Below, piece after piece: positions 15,338 to 22,056 of a DNA stretch of 22,056 bases; the stretch's first letter is position 1; each line of letters opens with the position of its first letter. A program made the position numbers and the translations under genes. This DNA comes from Chersky-265 sp035275285 (GTDB lineage: Bacteria; Fibrobacterota; Fibrobacteria; UBA11236). Under the pieces are notes generated by a model, which was not told the DNA's origin, made no database searches, and was given only the letters and a program-made list of their open reading frames with translations. The stretch spans positions 1 through 22,056 of the forward strand of contig DATENA010000042.1 in the NCBI GenBank assembly GCA_035275285.1. The letters are read 5' to 3'.

Positions 15338-16564
15338 TCACGTCCGGGGCTCCAGCCAATCGTCCCGCTCCCGGAAGCCTTCCGGGACTTCCACCCAGAG
15401 CCAGGGCCAGAAGAATCCGCCGGAGGATCGGCCCCGGTATTCCAGGGTGTCGGGGCGCAAGGCTTCCAGGTAGGCCGAATCCCTGAGGTTGATGAAGTAG
15501 ATGCGTTCCTGCAGGTTGGCGTTCACGATGCCGCCCCCGCCGCGGAAATACCTGTCCACGTTGAGGGTGGCGGCGGCGAAATAGGGATGGTTCGACCATT
15601 CGGCATGGTGCCATTTGATCGCGGACACGGAAGGCGGGACGGTCTCCGGATCGCGGGCGAAGGCGAGCGGGTACAGGAACCCCTTCCGGATTCCCCGCGG
15701 AACGCTTCCGCCGCCGATGAGGATGGCCTGCCACTCGCCCCAGGGCTTGCCGCCGTTCAGGGAGGGATCCGAATCCTTGGGGGAATTCAGGTACATGACG
15801 GCGTCCGTGAAGATGCGGCTGGAGGAGACGGAGGCGTTGCAGGCCTGCACCAGGTTGTGGGAAAGCGTTTCCGGCCGGGCATCGGGCCGCCGCAGGTCCA
15901 GCATGGCCACGTGGCCCCCGCCGCCGCAGAGATGGCTGCCATCGTAGGACAGGCCGCCGGTGTAGCTGCCGCCGGCGGACACGGTCTCCACCGCGCCTTT
16001 GATCGGAGAGGCGCCCGATACGTCGAGCGTCATCTTCAAGGTCCGGCCGAAGCCTTCCCAGCCCAGGTTGGGCGACAGGGTGGTGTAAAGGACGGCCAGC
16101 TTTCCGGATTCCGCGTTTTGGACGAAGCGAGGCTCGCAGGCGCTGTCCGCGGCCAGCAGCAGGGGCTTGGCGCCTTCTTCCATCCTGACGAGATAGGCCG
16201 AGCTGCGCGCCATCAGGGAGCTGCCCGCCTCGGCCCCGGGACCGGAAGCGTAGGTGATCCAGTCCCCGTCCGGGGAGATGACGGGAACCTTCGGGTCAAC
16301 GGCCGCGGCGATCACGCGGATCCTCGGGGACGCTTCGGAAAAGTCCACGAAGCAGAGGGAGCCGGCGTCCCCGGTCCGGTCGACGAACGCCAGCTTGGCC
16401 CTGCCGCCGCCTCCCGCCGCGAAAAACGCGCGGACTTCCTCCGGAGAGGACGCGAACACGGGACGGAACGCGGCCGCACCGGCAGGGGCATCGCCGGCGG
16501 TCTTGTCGCATCCGGAGGCGAGCAGCACCAGGGCCGCCGCCACCGGCATCGGCATGCGGTTCAT
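15338..16564 (-). CDS. Lipoprotein with probable PD40/beta-propeller repeats
   Basis: A 408-residue lipoprotein with leader and lipobox LLASGC, giving Cys19 as the modified residue. Repeats such as RIRVIAAAVDPKVPVISPDGDWITYAS, cut here to its core VPVISPDGDWITYA (about 92-107), and YTGGLSYDGSHLCGGGGHVA resemble TolB/PD40 propeller blades, so the body is probably a beta propeller. The C-terminal part is rich in Trp and Tyr and has no clear family match. ATG 16564 is seven bases after the stop of the upstream lipoprotein gene, with GAGGATGG as ribosome site. It precedes the C1 protease by 35 bases. The three genes look like one operon whose products work on or outside the outer membrane; a specific role is not evident. 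Confidence 0.78.
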   Translation of the reverse strand: MNRMPMPVAAALVLLASGCDKTAGDAPAGAAAFRPVFASSPEEVRAFFAAGGGGRAKLAFVDRTGDAGSLCFVDFSEASPRIRVIAAAVDPKVPVISPDGDWITYASGPGAEAGSSLMARSSAYLVRMEEGAKPLLLAADSACEPRFVQNAESGKLAVLYTTLSPNLGWEGFGRTLKMTLDVSGASPIKGAVETVSAGGSYTGGLSYDGSHLCGGGGHVAMLDLRRPDARPETLSHNLVQACNASVSSSRIFTDAVMYLNSPKDSDPSLNGGKPWGEWQAILIGGGSVPRGIRKGFLYPLAFARDPETVPPSVSAIKWHHAEWSNHPYFAAATLNVDRYFRGGGGIVNANLQERIYFINLRDSAYLEALRPDTLEYRGRSSGGFFWPWLWVEVPEGFRERDDWLEPRT

Positions 16565-16571
16565 GCCATCC

Positions 16572-17039
16572 TCACGGCGAGGCCTTTACGGCGGGGCCGA
16601 GGGTCACGAAGCCGCTCACCGCCGCGTAGACCTTGTCGTATTCCCGCACCCGCACCAGGACGGGGCCGGGCGCGATCGCGAAATCCAGGGGGACCCACTT
16701 CACCGTGTCCCTCTCCTTCGTTCCGTTCTTCTTGCGCTCGAGGGATTCGATGAGGATCCAGGACTTTCCGGAGTCCTCGCTGAAAGCGAAGGTGAGGTTG
16801 GCGCCGAAACGGGTATAGTCCGACTCCGAAATGATTTTCAGGGTGTCGTCCAGGCCGAACGTCTCCCCTCCTTTCGGGGTCACCAAGGTGATCGCCGCGC
16901 CCGCCGCGGGGGAGCTCGGCTCGGGCTCCGATGTACACTTCGTCACGGCCAGGATCAGCATGGCGGCCAGGGCCGGCGCAAGGATCCGGATGGGGCCGGT
17001 GCCGCGGGGGATGGGAAGGCAGGGGATTCTGGATGTCAT
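16572..17039 (-). CDS. Short exported protein with one Ig-like (Kre9/KNH-type) domain
   Basis: A 155-residue protein from the ATG at 17039 (an in-frame ATG at 17090 has no ribosome site). The leader LAAMLILAVTKC carries Cys35 in a poor lipobox, with Lys at -1 where Gly or Ala is usual, so it may be a lipoprotein or simply secreted. The mature part begins ITLVTPKGGETFGLDDTLKI, the start of the Ig-like fold called Kre9/KNH in yeast cell-wall proteins and common in bacterial surface proteins. SEDSGKSWILIESL follows the same pattern. It is first in an apparent operon with the propeller lipoprotein and the secreted protease. A binding or scaffolding role fits; the ligand is unknown. Confidence 0.72.
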   Translation of the reverse strand: MTSRIPCLPIPRGTGPIRILAPALAAMLILAVTKCTSEPEPSSPAAGAAITLVTPKGGETFGLDDTLKIISESDYTRFGANLTFAFSEDSGKSWILIESLERKKNGTKERDTVKWVPLDFAIAPGPVLVRVREYDKVYAAVSGFVTLGPAVKASP

Positions 17040-17208
17040 GACGAAGGCACCTGAGGTTGAAGGTGGACGGATCGCCCGGCGGCCGGGCATAAAACCGGGA
17101 CTCCGGATTTGGGAAATCTGGGTTGCCCGCCCATGCGGGCCGGATCACGATTTTGGGGCAAAGCCGCCCCTTCCCATCCGGCGGCCTCGATGGCATAAAT
17201 CTGCTTTG

Positions 17209-17237
17209 ACAATACGAATTTATGTAATTCGCCTCAA
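17209..17237 (-). promoter_or_regulatory. Candidate promoter with palindromic spacer for the lipoprotein/protease operon
   Basis: On the minus strand, TTGAGG (17237 to 17232) and TATTGT (17214 to 17209) are 17 bases apart. That 17-base spacer is exactly the inverted repeat CGAATT-ACATA-AATTCG (17215-17231). A regulator bound there would sit between the two promoter boxes. Both hexamers match consensus at four of six positions. The leader to 17039 would be about 160 bases. Confidence 0.4.
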
Positions 17238-17373
17238 GCTTCCCAAAGGTAAAACAGCGATTAATCGGCCCGCTTTTTCCCTATGGGCAACTTTTTCCGG
17301 TGGCCCGCACTCCATTTTTGCCGCCAATCGGCCCGGACGGGCGGCTATGCGGCATTTCGACTCCTCCCTGACC

Positions 17374-17389
17374 TGGCATGGGCTTTGCG
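17374..17389 (+). promoter_or_regulatory. Sigma-54 (RpoN) promoter of the flgJ-flgN-flgK-flgL operon
   Basis: TGGCATG-GGCT-TTGCG matches TGGCACG-N4-TTGCW, with the essential GG (17375-17376) and GC (17387-17388) exactly ten bases apart. Transcription should start near 17400, some 60 bases before the flgJ ATG. Flagellar rod and hook genes are sigma-54 controlled in many bacteria, and an enhancer-binding protein is encoded at 7381-8367. Confidence 0.75.
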
Positions 17390-17459
17390 CTTAAGGACAC
17401 TTGAAGAGGAACTTAATGCAAGCCGGCAAGAGTCGCGAGCCCAAAAAAGAGAAAGACCC

Positions 17460-18443
17460 ATGAACCCGGAATCCTCCAACAACCTCGACCTGATCAAGAA
17501 CCGGCTTGGCCTGGGAGCGCTGACTCCTCTCGAGAAGACGGCCAAGGGCCTGGCGGCGGAGAAGTCCAAGGGCGAAGCCGCCGACAAGAAGCGCTGGAAG
17601 GCGGCGCTGGATTTCGAGACCCTGTTCCTGAGCCAGATGTACAAAGGCATGCGCCAGAGCACCCTGGCGGAAGACAACGAGCTGACCAAGGCTTCCCCCG
17701 GCCGCGATATCTTCACGGAAATGCTCGACAACACCTATGCGGGCATGAACGCCAAGAACCCGCTCATCGCCGGCGACCAGGGCATGAAGAATGCCATGGC
17801 CGGCATCTCCAACAGCCTGGCCGCGCAGATTTACCGTTCCCTGAGCCGCCAGGAAGGCCAGACCGCCGTGAGCCTGCCTCCCGCCATGGGCAAGGTCACC
17901 GTCCCGCGATTCGACGAAACCTCCGTGAACGGCGAGGACATGTTCTCCACCGCGCCTTTCCTGGCCAAGCTCATCAACCAGCGGGCCCGCAGCGGCCAAT
18001 CCACCGCCGTGTCCGCCCTCTCCGACGAAAAGCTCCATCCCATGGTCGATCTGGCGTCCCGGACCTACGGGGTCCCCGCGAACCTGATCAAGAGCGTCAT
18101 CAAGGCGGAATCCAACAACCAGCCGCTGGCGGTATCCCCTGCGGGCGCCAAGGGATTGATGCAATTGATGGACACCACCGCCGCGGACATGGGCGTCCGC
18201 AACGTGTTCAACGCCGGCCAGAACATCCTCGGAGGCACGCGCTACCTCAAGCAGATGCTGGACCGCTTCGGCGGGGATGAAAAGAAGGCCCTGGCGGCCT
18301 ACAACGCCGGACCGGCCACGGTGGACCGCTTCAACGGCATGCCCCCGTTCGAAGAGACCAAAGCCTACGTGGAAAAGGTCCTGAAAGCCAAGCAGAACCT
18401 CGATGGCGCCGGCACTCCTGGTGCCGTCGGCGCGGGGAAATAA
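17460..18443 (+). CDS. flgJ: Flagellar rod-binding protein FlgJ fused to an SLT lytic transglycosylase
   Basis: A 327-residue protein. Residues 44-125 are the FlgJ rod-binding (capping) domain: AALDFETLFLSQMYKGMRQST, here quoted as FETLFLSQMYKGMR, then GRDIFTEMLDNTYA. Residues 193-310 form a soluble lytic transglycosylase domain with catalytic Glu217 in KAESNNQPLAVSPAGAKG, GLMQLM, and AYNAGP. It would open the peptidoglycan for the rod. In enterobacterial FlgJ the second domain is a glucosaminidase instead, while SLT or single-domain versions occur in other phyla. No signal peptide is seen, as expected for a protein exported by the flagellar system. I chose ATG 17460 (AGAG/GAAAG upstream). 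It is the first gene after the sigma-54 promoter and is nine bases from flgN. Confidence 0.92.
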   Translation: MNPESSNNLDLIKNRLGLGALTPLEKTAKGLAAEKSKGEAADKKRWKAALDFETLFLSQMYKGMRQSTLAEDNELTKASPGRDIFTEMLDNTYAGMNAKNPLIAGDQGMKNAMAGISNSLAAQIYRSLSRQEGQTAVSLPPAMGKVTVPRFDETSVNGEDMFSTAPFLAKLINQRARSGQSTAVSALSDEKLHPMVDLASRTYGVPANLIKSVIKAESNNQPLAVSPAGAKGLMQLMDTTAADMGVRNVFNAGQNILGGTRYLKQMLDRFGGDEKKALAAYNAGPATVDRFNGMPPFEETKAYVEKVLKAKQNLDGAGTPGAVGAGK

Positions 18444-18452
18444 GGAGAGGCC

Positions 18453-19076
18453 ATGGGTTCCGCATACCGCGAAATGTTGCTCGGCGAGGAATTCGCCGAC
18501 CTGCTGGAGGCTCCCGCGGCCGCGGCCGTCGCCGCCGCCGCCCCGGTGGACCGGGAAGCCTTGTGCGAAACCCTGATCGCCAACATGGACGCGCAGATGG
18601 CCCTGTACGCGGCCTACCTGGACCAGGCCAACCGCCAGCGCCTGGCGCTCGTGAACCGCCGCCTGATGGAGAACCACGACGTGAACCGCGAGGCCGACCG
18701 GCTGGTGAACGGCCTGGCTTCCCTGGAAGAAGAACGCGTCGCCGTCACCGAGCGGATCGTCGGCCCGCGCAGGACGGGGGAAGCATCCACCCCCGTCAAG
18801 TGCGAGGCCATCTATCCCCTGGTGAGCCCGGCCCGCGCCGAACGGCTCAAGGAATGCCGGGACCGCCTCCTCAACGCGGTGGGCGAGCTCAAGCGCGCCC
18901 TGGCCGTCAACCTGGCCCTGGTCGAGAACGGCAGCAAGATCGTGCACACCACCATAGGCATCATGACCAGCGTGGCGGGCCGCACCAAGACCGAAAAGAT
19001 GAATACCTACACGGCCAAGGGCAACGTGAACGTCGCCCGGCTGCAAATCCGCAACCTCGTGAACCGGAGCGTCTGA
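18453..19076 (+). CDS. flgN: Flagellar export chaperone FlgN family protein
   Basis: A 207-residue mostly helical protein. After an Ala-rich segment (18-32) the helices carry the FlgN pattern: LIANMDAQMALYAAYLDQAN, a linker, then LKECRDRLLNAVGELKRALAVN and LALVENGSKIVHTTIGI near the end. FlgN keeps the junction proteins FlgK and FlgL soluble and hands them to the flagellar export gate. The gene lies directly before flgK and flgL, the classic arrangement, and starts after AAGGAGAGG. It is longer than the typical 140-160 residues because of the Ala-rich N-terminus and a loop near 100-120. Sequence similarity in this family is low, so the call leans partly on position. Confidence 0.88.
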   Translation: MGSAYREMLLGEEFADLLEAPAAAAVAAAAPVDREALCETLIANMDAQMALYAAYLDQANRQRLALVNRRLMENHDVNREADRLVNGLASLEEERVAVTERIVGPRRTGEASTPVKCEAIYPLVSPARAERLKECRDRLLNAVGELKRALAVNLALVENGSKIVHTTIGIMTSVAGRTKTEKMNTYTAKGNVNVARLQIRNLVNRSV

Positions 19077-19077
19077 C

Positions 19078-20766
19078 ATGGGATTGATGGATGCCCTCAA
19101 TATCGGGATGCGCGGCCTGCATGCGGCCCAAAGCTCCATCGACGTCACCGGCCAGAACATTTCCAACGCCAACACGGAAGGCTACTCCCGCAAGCGCGTG
19201 AACCAGTCCGCCGACGTGGTCCGGGACGATATGTACGGCGAGAAGGGCCTGGGCGTCCAGGTCACCGACATCCAGCGCATCCGCGACACCTTCCTCGACC
19301 GCCAGACCTGGGAACAACTGGGCGAAAAGGGCTATACCACGCAGTTGGACACGGCCTATACCCGCATCGAGAACATCCTCAACGAGCCCACCGAGAACGG
19401 CCTGGCCGCGCAGATGAACGCATTCTGGGCCTCCTGGCAGGACCTGGCGAACAATCCCGGCGATCTTTCCGCCCGCGAAGCCGTCAAGTCCAGCGCGTCC
19501 ACGATGCTGGACACCTTCCACGCCGTCTTCAAGCAGATCGAGGATTTCGGCAAGTCGATGAACAACCCGCTCGACCAGAGCGTCAAGACCGTCAACGACC
19601 TGACCGGCCAGATCTACCTGCTCAACGAAAAGATCGCGGGGGCGGAAGCGCGCCCCGGCGAGAACGCGAACGATTCCCGCGATCAGCGCGATCTGCTGGT
19701 GCGCCGGCTTTCCCAGCTCATCGACGTGCAGACCATCGAGGATGCCAACGGCCGCTGCATCATCACTTCCGGAGGCAACCTGGTGGTGGGGCCTTCCGAG
19801 GCCCTGAAGCTCGAGACCTACGGCGCGAACCGGACCCTTCCCGACGGCACCGAGACCTCCGAGCTGCTCTTGCGCTTCTCCGGATCCTACCGCAGCTTCG
19901 AGCCCCGCAGCGGGGAGCTCAAGGGCATCATCGATTCCCGCCGCAACGTGCTCGCGAACTACATGCAGGACCTGAACGCCTTGGCCGCCACCATGGTCAA
20001 GGAAGTCAACGCCGTGCACGTGAGCGGTTACAATCTCAACAAGGCCTCCGGCACCTTCTTCTTCGACCCGACCAAGACCAAGGCGGGGGACATCTCCCTC
20101 TCCGACACCATCCTGGCCGGCGCCCAGAACATCGCCGCCGCCGCGGGCGGGAAGATCATCGACGTGGCGGCCTTCCTTCCGGCCGGCGGCATCCCCGCCC
20201 TGGCATCGCCCGTCCTGGACCTGAAGGCCACCAACCCCTCCTACCGGGACTTGGTGCTGGACTCCGTGAAGGTGACCATGGCCGACGGTTCGGTGCTGGC
20301 CGAAGGCTCCGGAAAAGATTACGTGGTCGACTATGAGAACGGCACCATCACTTTCGTGAACTACGCCCGGTACGCCGCCGGCGACGCCGCCACGGTCAAG
20401 ATCTCCTACAATACCACGGGGTTCTCCGGGAACGGCAACGGCCAGAACGCCCTGAACATCGCGGGCCTGCGGCTCAAGCCGTCCATGATCAAGGACAACG
20501 ACGGCAATTACACCCAGAGCATCAACAGCTTCTACAGCGCCACCATCGGCAAGCTGGGCATCGAGAAGAACCAGAACGCTTCCCGCAAAGAAACCAAGGA
20601 ATTCCTCATCGGCCAGATGGACGCCGAGCAGGCATCGATTTCCGGCGTCTCCCTCGACGAAGAGATGACGAACATGATCAAGTACGAAAACAGCTACAAG
20701 GCCTCCGCCCGCTACATTTCGACCATCTCGCAGATGATGGACGTTCTGATGGCCCTCGGCCAATAA
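19078..20766 (+). CDS. flgK: Flagellar hook-associated protein 1 FlgK
   Basis: A 562-residue hook-filament junction protein. The N-terminus has the rod/hook signature (GMRGLHAAQSSIDVTGQNIS, then NANTEGYSRKRV), and the C-terminus the matching helix (GVSLDEEMTNMIKYENSYKA). The core carries NEPTENGLAAQMNAFW and DQRDLLVRRLSQLIDV, typical of FlgK. Residues about 376-448 form an extra beta-rich module, GKDYVVDYENGTITF followed by AATVKISYN, which has a counterpart in FlgL. The ATG lies one base after the flgN stop, with GGAG inside the flgN end, so translation is coupled. Its product is exported by the flagellar system and has no signal peptide. Confidence 0.96.
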   Translation: MGLMDALNIGMRGLHAAQSSIDVTGQNISNANTEGYSRKRVNQSADVVRDDMYGEKGLGVQVTDIQRIRDTFLDRQTWEQLGEKGYTTQLDTAYTRIENILNEPTENGLAAQMNAFWASWQDLANNPGDLSAREAVKSSASTMLDTFHAVFKQIEDFGKSMNNPLDQSVKTVNDLTGQIYLLNEKIAGAEARPGENANDSRDQRDLLVRRLSQLIDVQTIEDANGRCIITSGGNLVVGPSEALKLETYGANRTLPDGTETSELLLRFSGSYRSFEPRSGELKGIIDSRRNVLANYMQDLNALAATMVKEVNAVHVSGYNLNKASGTFFFDPTKTKAGDISLSDTILAGAQNIAAAAGGKIIDVAAFLPAGGIPALASPVLDLKATNPSYRDLVLDSVKVTMADGSVLAEGSGKDYVVDYENGTITFVNYARYAAGDAATVKISYNTTGFSGNGNGQNALNIAGLRLKPSMIKDNDGNYTQSINSFYSATIGKLGIEKNQNASRKETKEFLIGQMDAEQASISGVSLDEEMTNMIKYENSYKASARYISTISQMMDVLMALGQ

Positions 20767-20778
20767 GGAGTAGGACAC

Positions 20779-21960
20779 ATGGCATCCAGAATCAGTTTCG
20801 GCCAGATCAGCAACCGCATCCTCGACCGGCTCTTCACCAACTACAACAAGCTGGAAGGCATCCAGAACCAGTTGGCCACGGGCAAGAAGGTCAACAGCGC
20901 TTCGGACAATCCCGTGAACGCCTCCCAGAGCCTGGAGATCCGCTCGGAGCTGGATCAATTCAAGAGCTTCCAGCGCAACGTCGACGACGGACTGGCCTAC
21001 CTGGGAACCGTGGACTCCACCCTCAACACCGGGAACAACCTGTACCAGAGCATGCGCGAGCGCGCCATCCAGGCTTCCAACGACACCAATTCCGCGGAAA
21101 GCCGGTTCTACATCGGCCGCGAAGTGCGCGGCATGTTCGACCAGATGGTGGCCCTTTCCAACACCGCCTTCAAGGGCGAATACATCTTTTCCGGCACCAA
21201 CAGCCAGGTGCCCCCGTATGAATTGCGCAGCGGCGCCAGCAAGGTCGTCAACGGCGCGGGCGTCCTTTCCGGCAACATGAACTACCTGGGCGCGGGCGTC
21301 CAGATGGACCTCATCGACAAGAACGTGGACGATTCCAAGGACACCATCACCAGCGACGCGAACCCGGTGCTCATCATACCCGGCACCCTCAAGGTGAACG
21401 GCCTGACCGAAGGCACCGATTTCACCATGGACTACGTCAAGGGCCGGATCACCTTCACCAGCCCCGCCGCCACCGCCATGGTCGCCTCGGGCAACGCCGA
21501 CATCACCTATGACTGGCTGCGCCGGAACGAAAAGGATCTGGACGGCGTCATGAACCGCGAAATCGAGGAAGGCCTTTCCGCGCGCATCAACTCCACCGCC
21601 TCCGACGTCTACGGCAGCAAGACGGAGGCCAACGGGGCCTGGGAAGCCATGATCAACCTCATGGAAGGGACCATCAACAACAAGCCGGCCAAGATCCGCA
21701 CCAGCCTGGACCAGCTCGATTCCGCCTTCAAGCGCCAATTGACCGCCCAGGCGACCAACGGCGCCCGCGTGCAGCGTTTCGAGGGCACCCAGAGCCGCAA
21801 CGACGAGCGCACCGTGTACACCACCAAGCTCCAGTCCGAAGTCGAAGACGTGGATTTCGCCCAAGCCATCTCCGACTTCAACCTGCAACAAGCGGTCTAC
21901 GACGCCTCCCTGAAGATGGGCGCGAGGGCATTGCAGAATACGTTGGTGAATTTCCTGTAA
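20779..21960 (+). CDS. flgL: Flagellar hook-associated protein 3 FlgL
   Basis: A 393-residue junction protein of the flagellin superfamily. The N-terminal helix region has GQISNRILDRLFTNYNKLEG and QLATGKKVNSASDNP, both hallmarks of FlgL/flagellin. FKGEYIFSGTNSQVPPYE is the FlgL-specific turn. The C-terminal helix ends LQNTLVNFL, close to the flagellin C-terminus. Residues about 195-246 hold an extra module with GTDFTMDYVKGRITF then NADITYD, similar to the one in FlgK. A GGAG lies eight bases before the ATG, 12 bases after flgK. It is the last gene visible in the operon; flagellin, fliW or csrA often follow but would be beyond the window. Confidence 0.95.
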   Translation: MASRISFGQISNRILDRLFTNYNKLEGIQNQLATGKKVNSASDNPVNASQSLEIRSELDQFKSFQRNVDDGLAYLGTVDSTLNTGNNLYQSMRERAIQASNDTNSAESRFYIGREVRGMFDQMVALSNTAFKGEYIFSGTNSQVPPYELRSGASKVVNGAGVLSGNMNYLGAGVQMDLIDKNVDDSKDTITSDANPVLIIPGTLKVNGLTEGTDFTMDYVKGRITFTSPAATAMVASGNADITYDWLRRNEKDLDGVMNREIEEGLSARINSTASDVYGSKTEANGAWEAMINLMEGTINNKPAKIRTSLDQLDSAFKRQLTAQATNGARVQRFEGTQSRNDERTVYTTKLQSEVEDVDFAQAISDFNLQQAVYDASLKMGARALQNTLVNFL

Positions 21961-21989
21961 GACGGGTTCTCCGCGGCCTTGCGGTGAGG

Positions 21990-22047
21990 GTCGGGAGTAC
22001 AGTTTGGATCGGACATCTGCCCAAGGCTTCCATTGTCGGGAGTACAG
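21990..22047. repeat. 13-bp direct repeat at the right edge
   Basis: GTCGGGAGTACAG occurs at 21990-22002 and 22035-22047, 45 bases start to start. The sequence between is not repeated in the part visible. The 96 bases after flgL hold no gene or clear terminator that I can see; a further copy may lie past the edge. Confidence 0.75.
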
Positions 22048-22056
22048 GCAGATACT

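Larger units (their letters stand above)
17040..17459. other. 420-base divergent regulatory region between the lipoprotein operon and flgJ
   Basis: No credible gene. It contains a hairpin GCCCGC-CCAT-GCGGGC (17125-17140), a candidate minus-strand promoter with an internal palindrome (17209-17237), and a near-consensus sigma-54 promoter facing flgJ (17374-17389). The 17190-17280 stretch is markedly AT-rich compared with the window. An open frame joined in phase to flgJ from 17283 looks non-coding, because it crosses the sigma-54 site and shows no protein-like composition. Confidence 0.65.

Noticed and set aside
17206..17234. Plus-strand sigma-70 promoter from TTGACA at 17206
   Set aside because: No -10-like hexamer lies 16-18 bases downstream; the AT-rich part is the palindrome used by the opposite-strand candidate.
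18961..21891. A 976-codon open frame on the minus strand opposite flgK and flgL
   Set aside because: It mirrors well-supported flagellar genes. Long antisense open frames are common in GC-rich DNA, and the translation is His/Val/Gly-rich without domains.
21990..22047. Start of a CRISPR array
   Set aside because: The repeat is only 13 bases with two copies, no flanking cas gene is visible, and repeat length is below that of known arrays.

Overview
The window is GC-rich, densely coded bacterial DNA from a flagellated, double-membraned organism. The evidence is a PorV-type outer-membrane protein, several lipoproteins, an LpoA-like periplasmic protein and a flagellar rod/hook operon. The mix of PorV-like protein, a secreted protease ending in a FlgD/Por-like domain, a CHASE2 Ser/Thr kinase and a DUF4388 protein suggests the FCB group, perhaps Fibrobacterota. 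That placement is inferred from protein style, not from a marker gene. I see no rRNA, tRNA, CRISPR array, transposase or phage core gene.

Layout. (1) 1-4761, minus strand, read right to left: an LpoA-like TPR plus periplasmic-binding protein, a 71-residue Cys-rich protein, an RlmD-type rRNA m5U methyltransferase, a small membrane-anchored protein, and a PorV-like protein cut by the window edge. Several are tightly spaced or overlap. (2) 4843-8367, minus strand: a sensor-less sigma-54 activator followed by a CHASE2 transmembrane Ser/Thr kinase, closed by a hairpin terminator. (3) 8505-10029, plus strand: a DinB-fold protein overlapping a DHH-family phosphoesterase. (4) 10056-10782, minus strand: two paralogous small proteins ending in a FlgM-like segment. 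(5) 10926-13661, plus strand: aspartokinase, then a Cys-rich/cNMP-binding/DUF4388 protein behind a hairpin-rich gap. (6) 13671-17039, minus strand: two lipoproteins and a secreted papain-family protease. (7) 17460-21960, plus strand: flgJ (with a lytic transglycosylase domain), flgN, flgK and flgL, behind a near-consensus sigma-54 promoter. The last 96 bases hold a 13-bp direct repeat and no gene that I can see.

How it may fit together. The flagellar operon carries rod cap/muramidase, chaperone and both hook-filament junction proteins. Its sigma-54 promoter needs a bacterial enhancer-binding protein, and the activator at 7381-8367 is one candidate. That activator has no input domain, and the adjacent CHASE2 kinase could supply one. 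The two FlgM-like proteins are candidate anti-sigma factors for late flagellar genes. FlgK and FlgL here share an inserted beta-type module that is not part of the usual core of either protein. These regulatory links are inference; the domain assignments rest on motifs read directly from the sequence.
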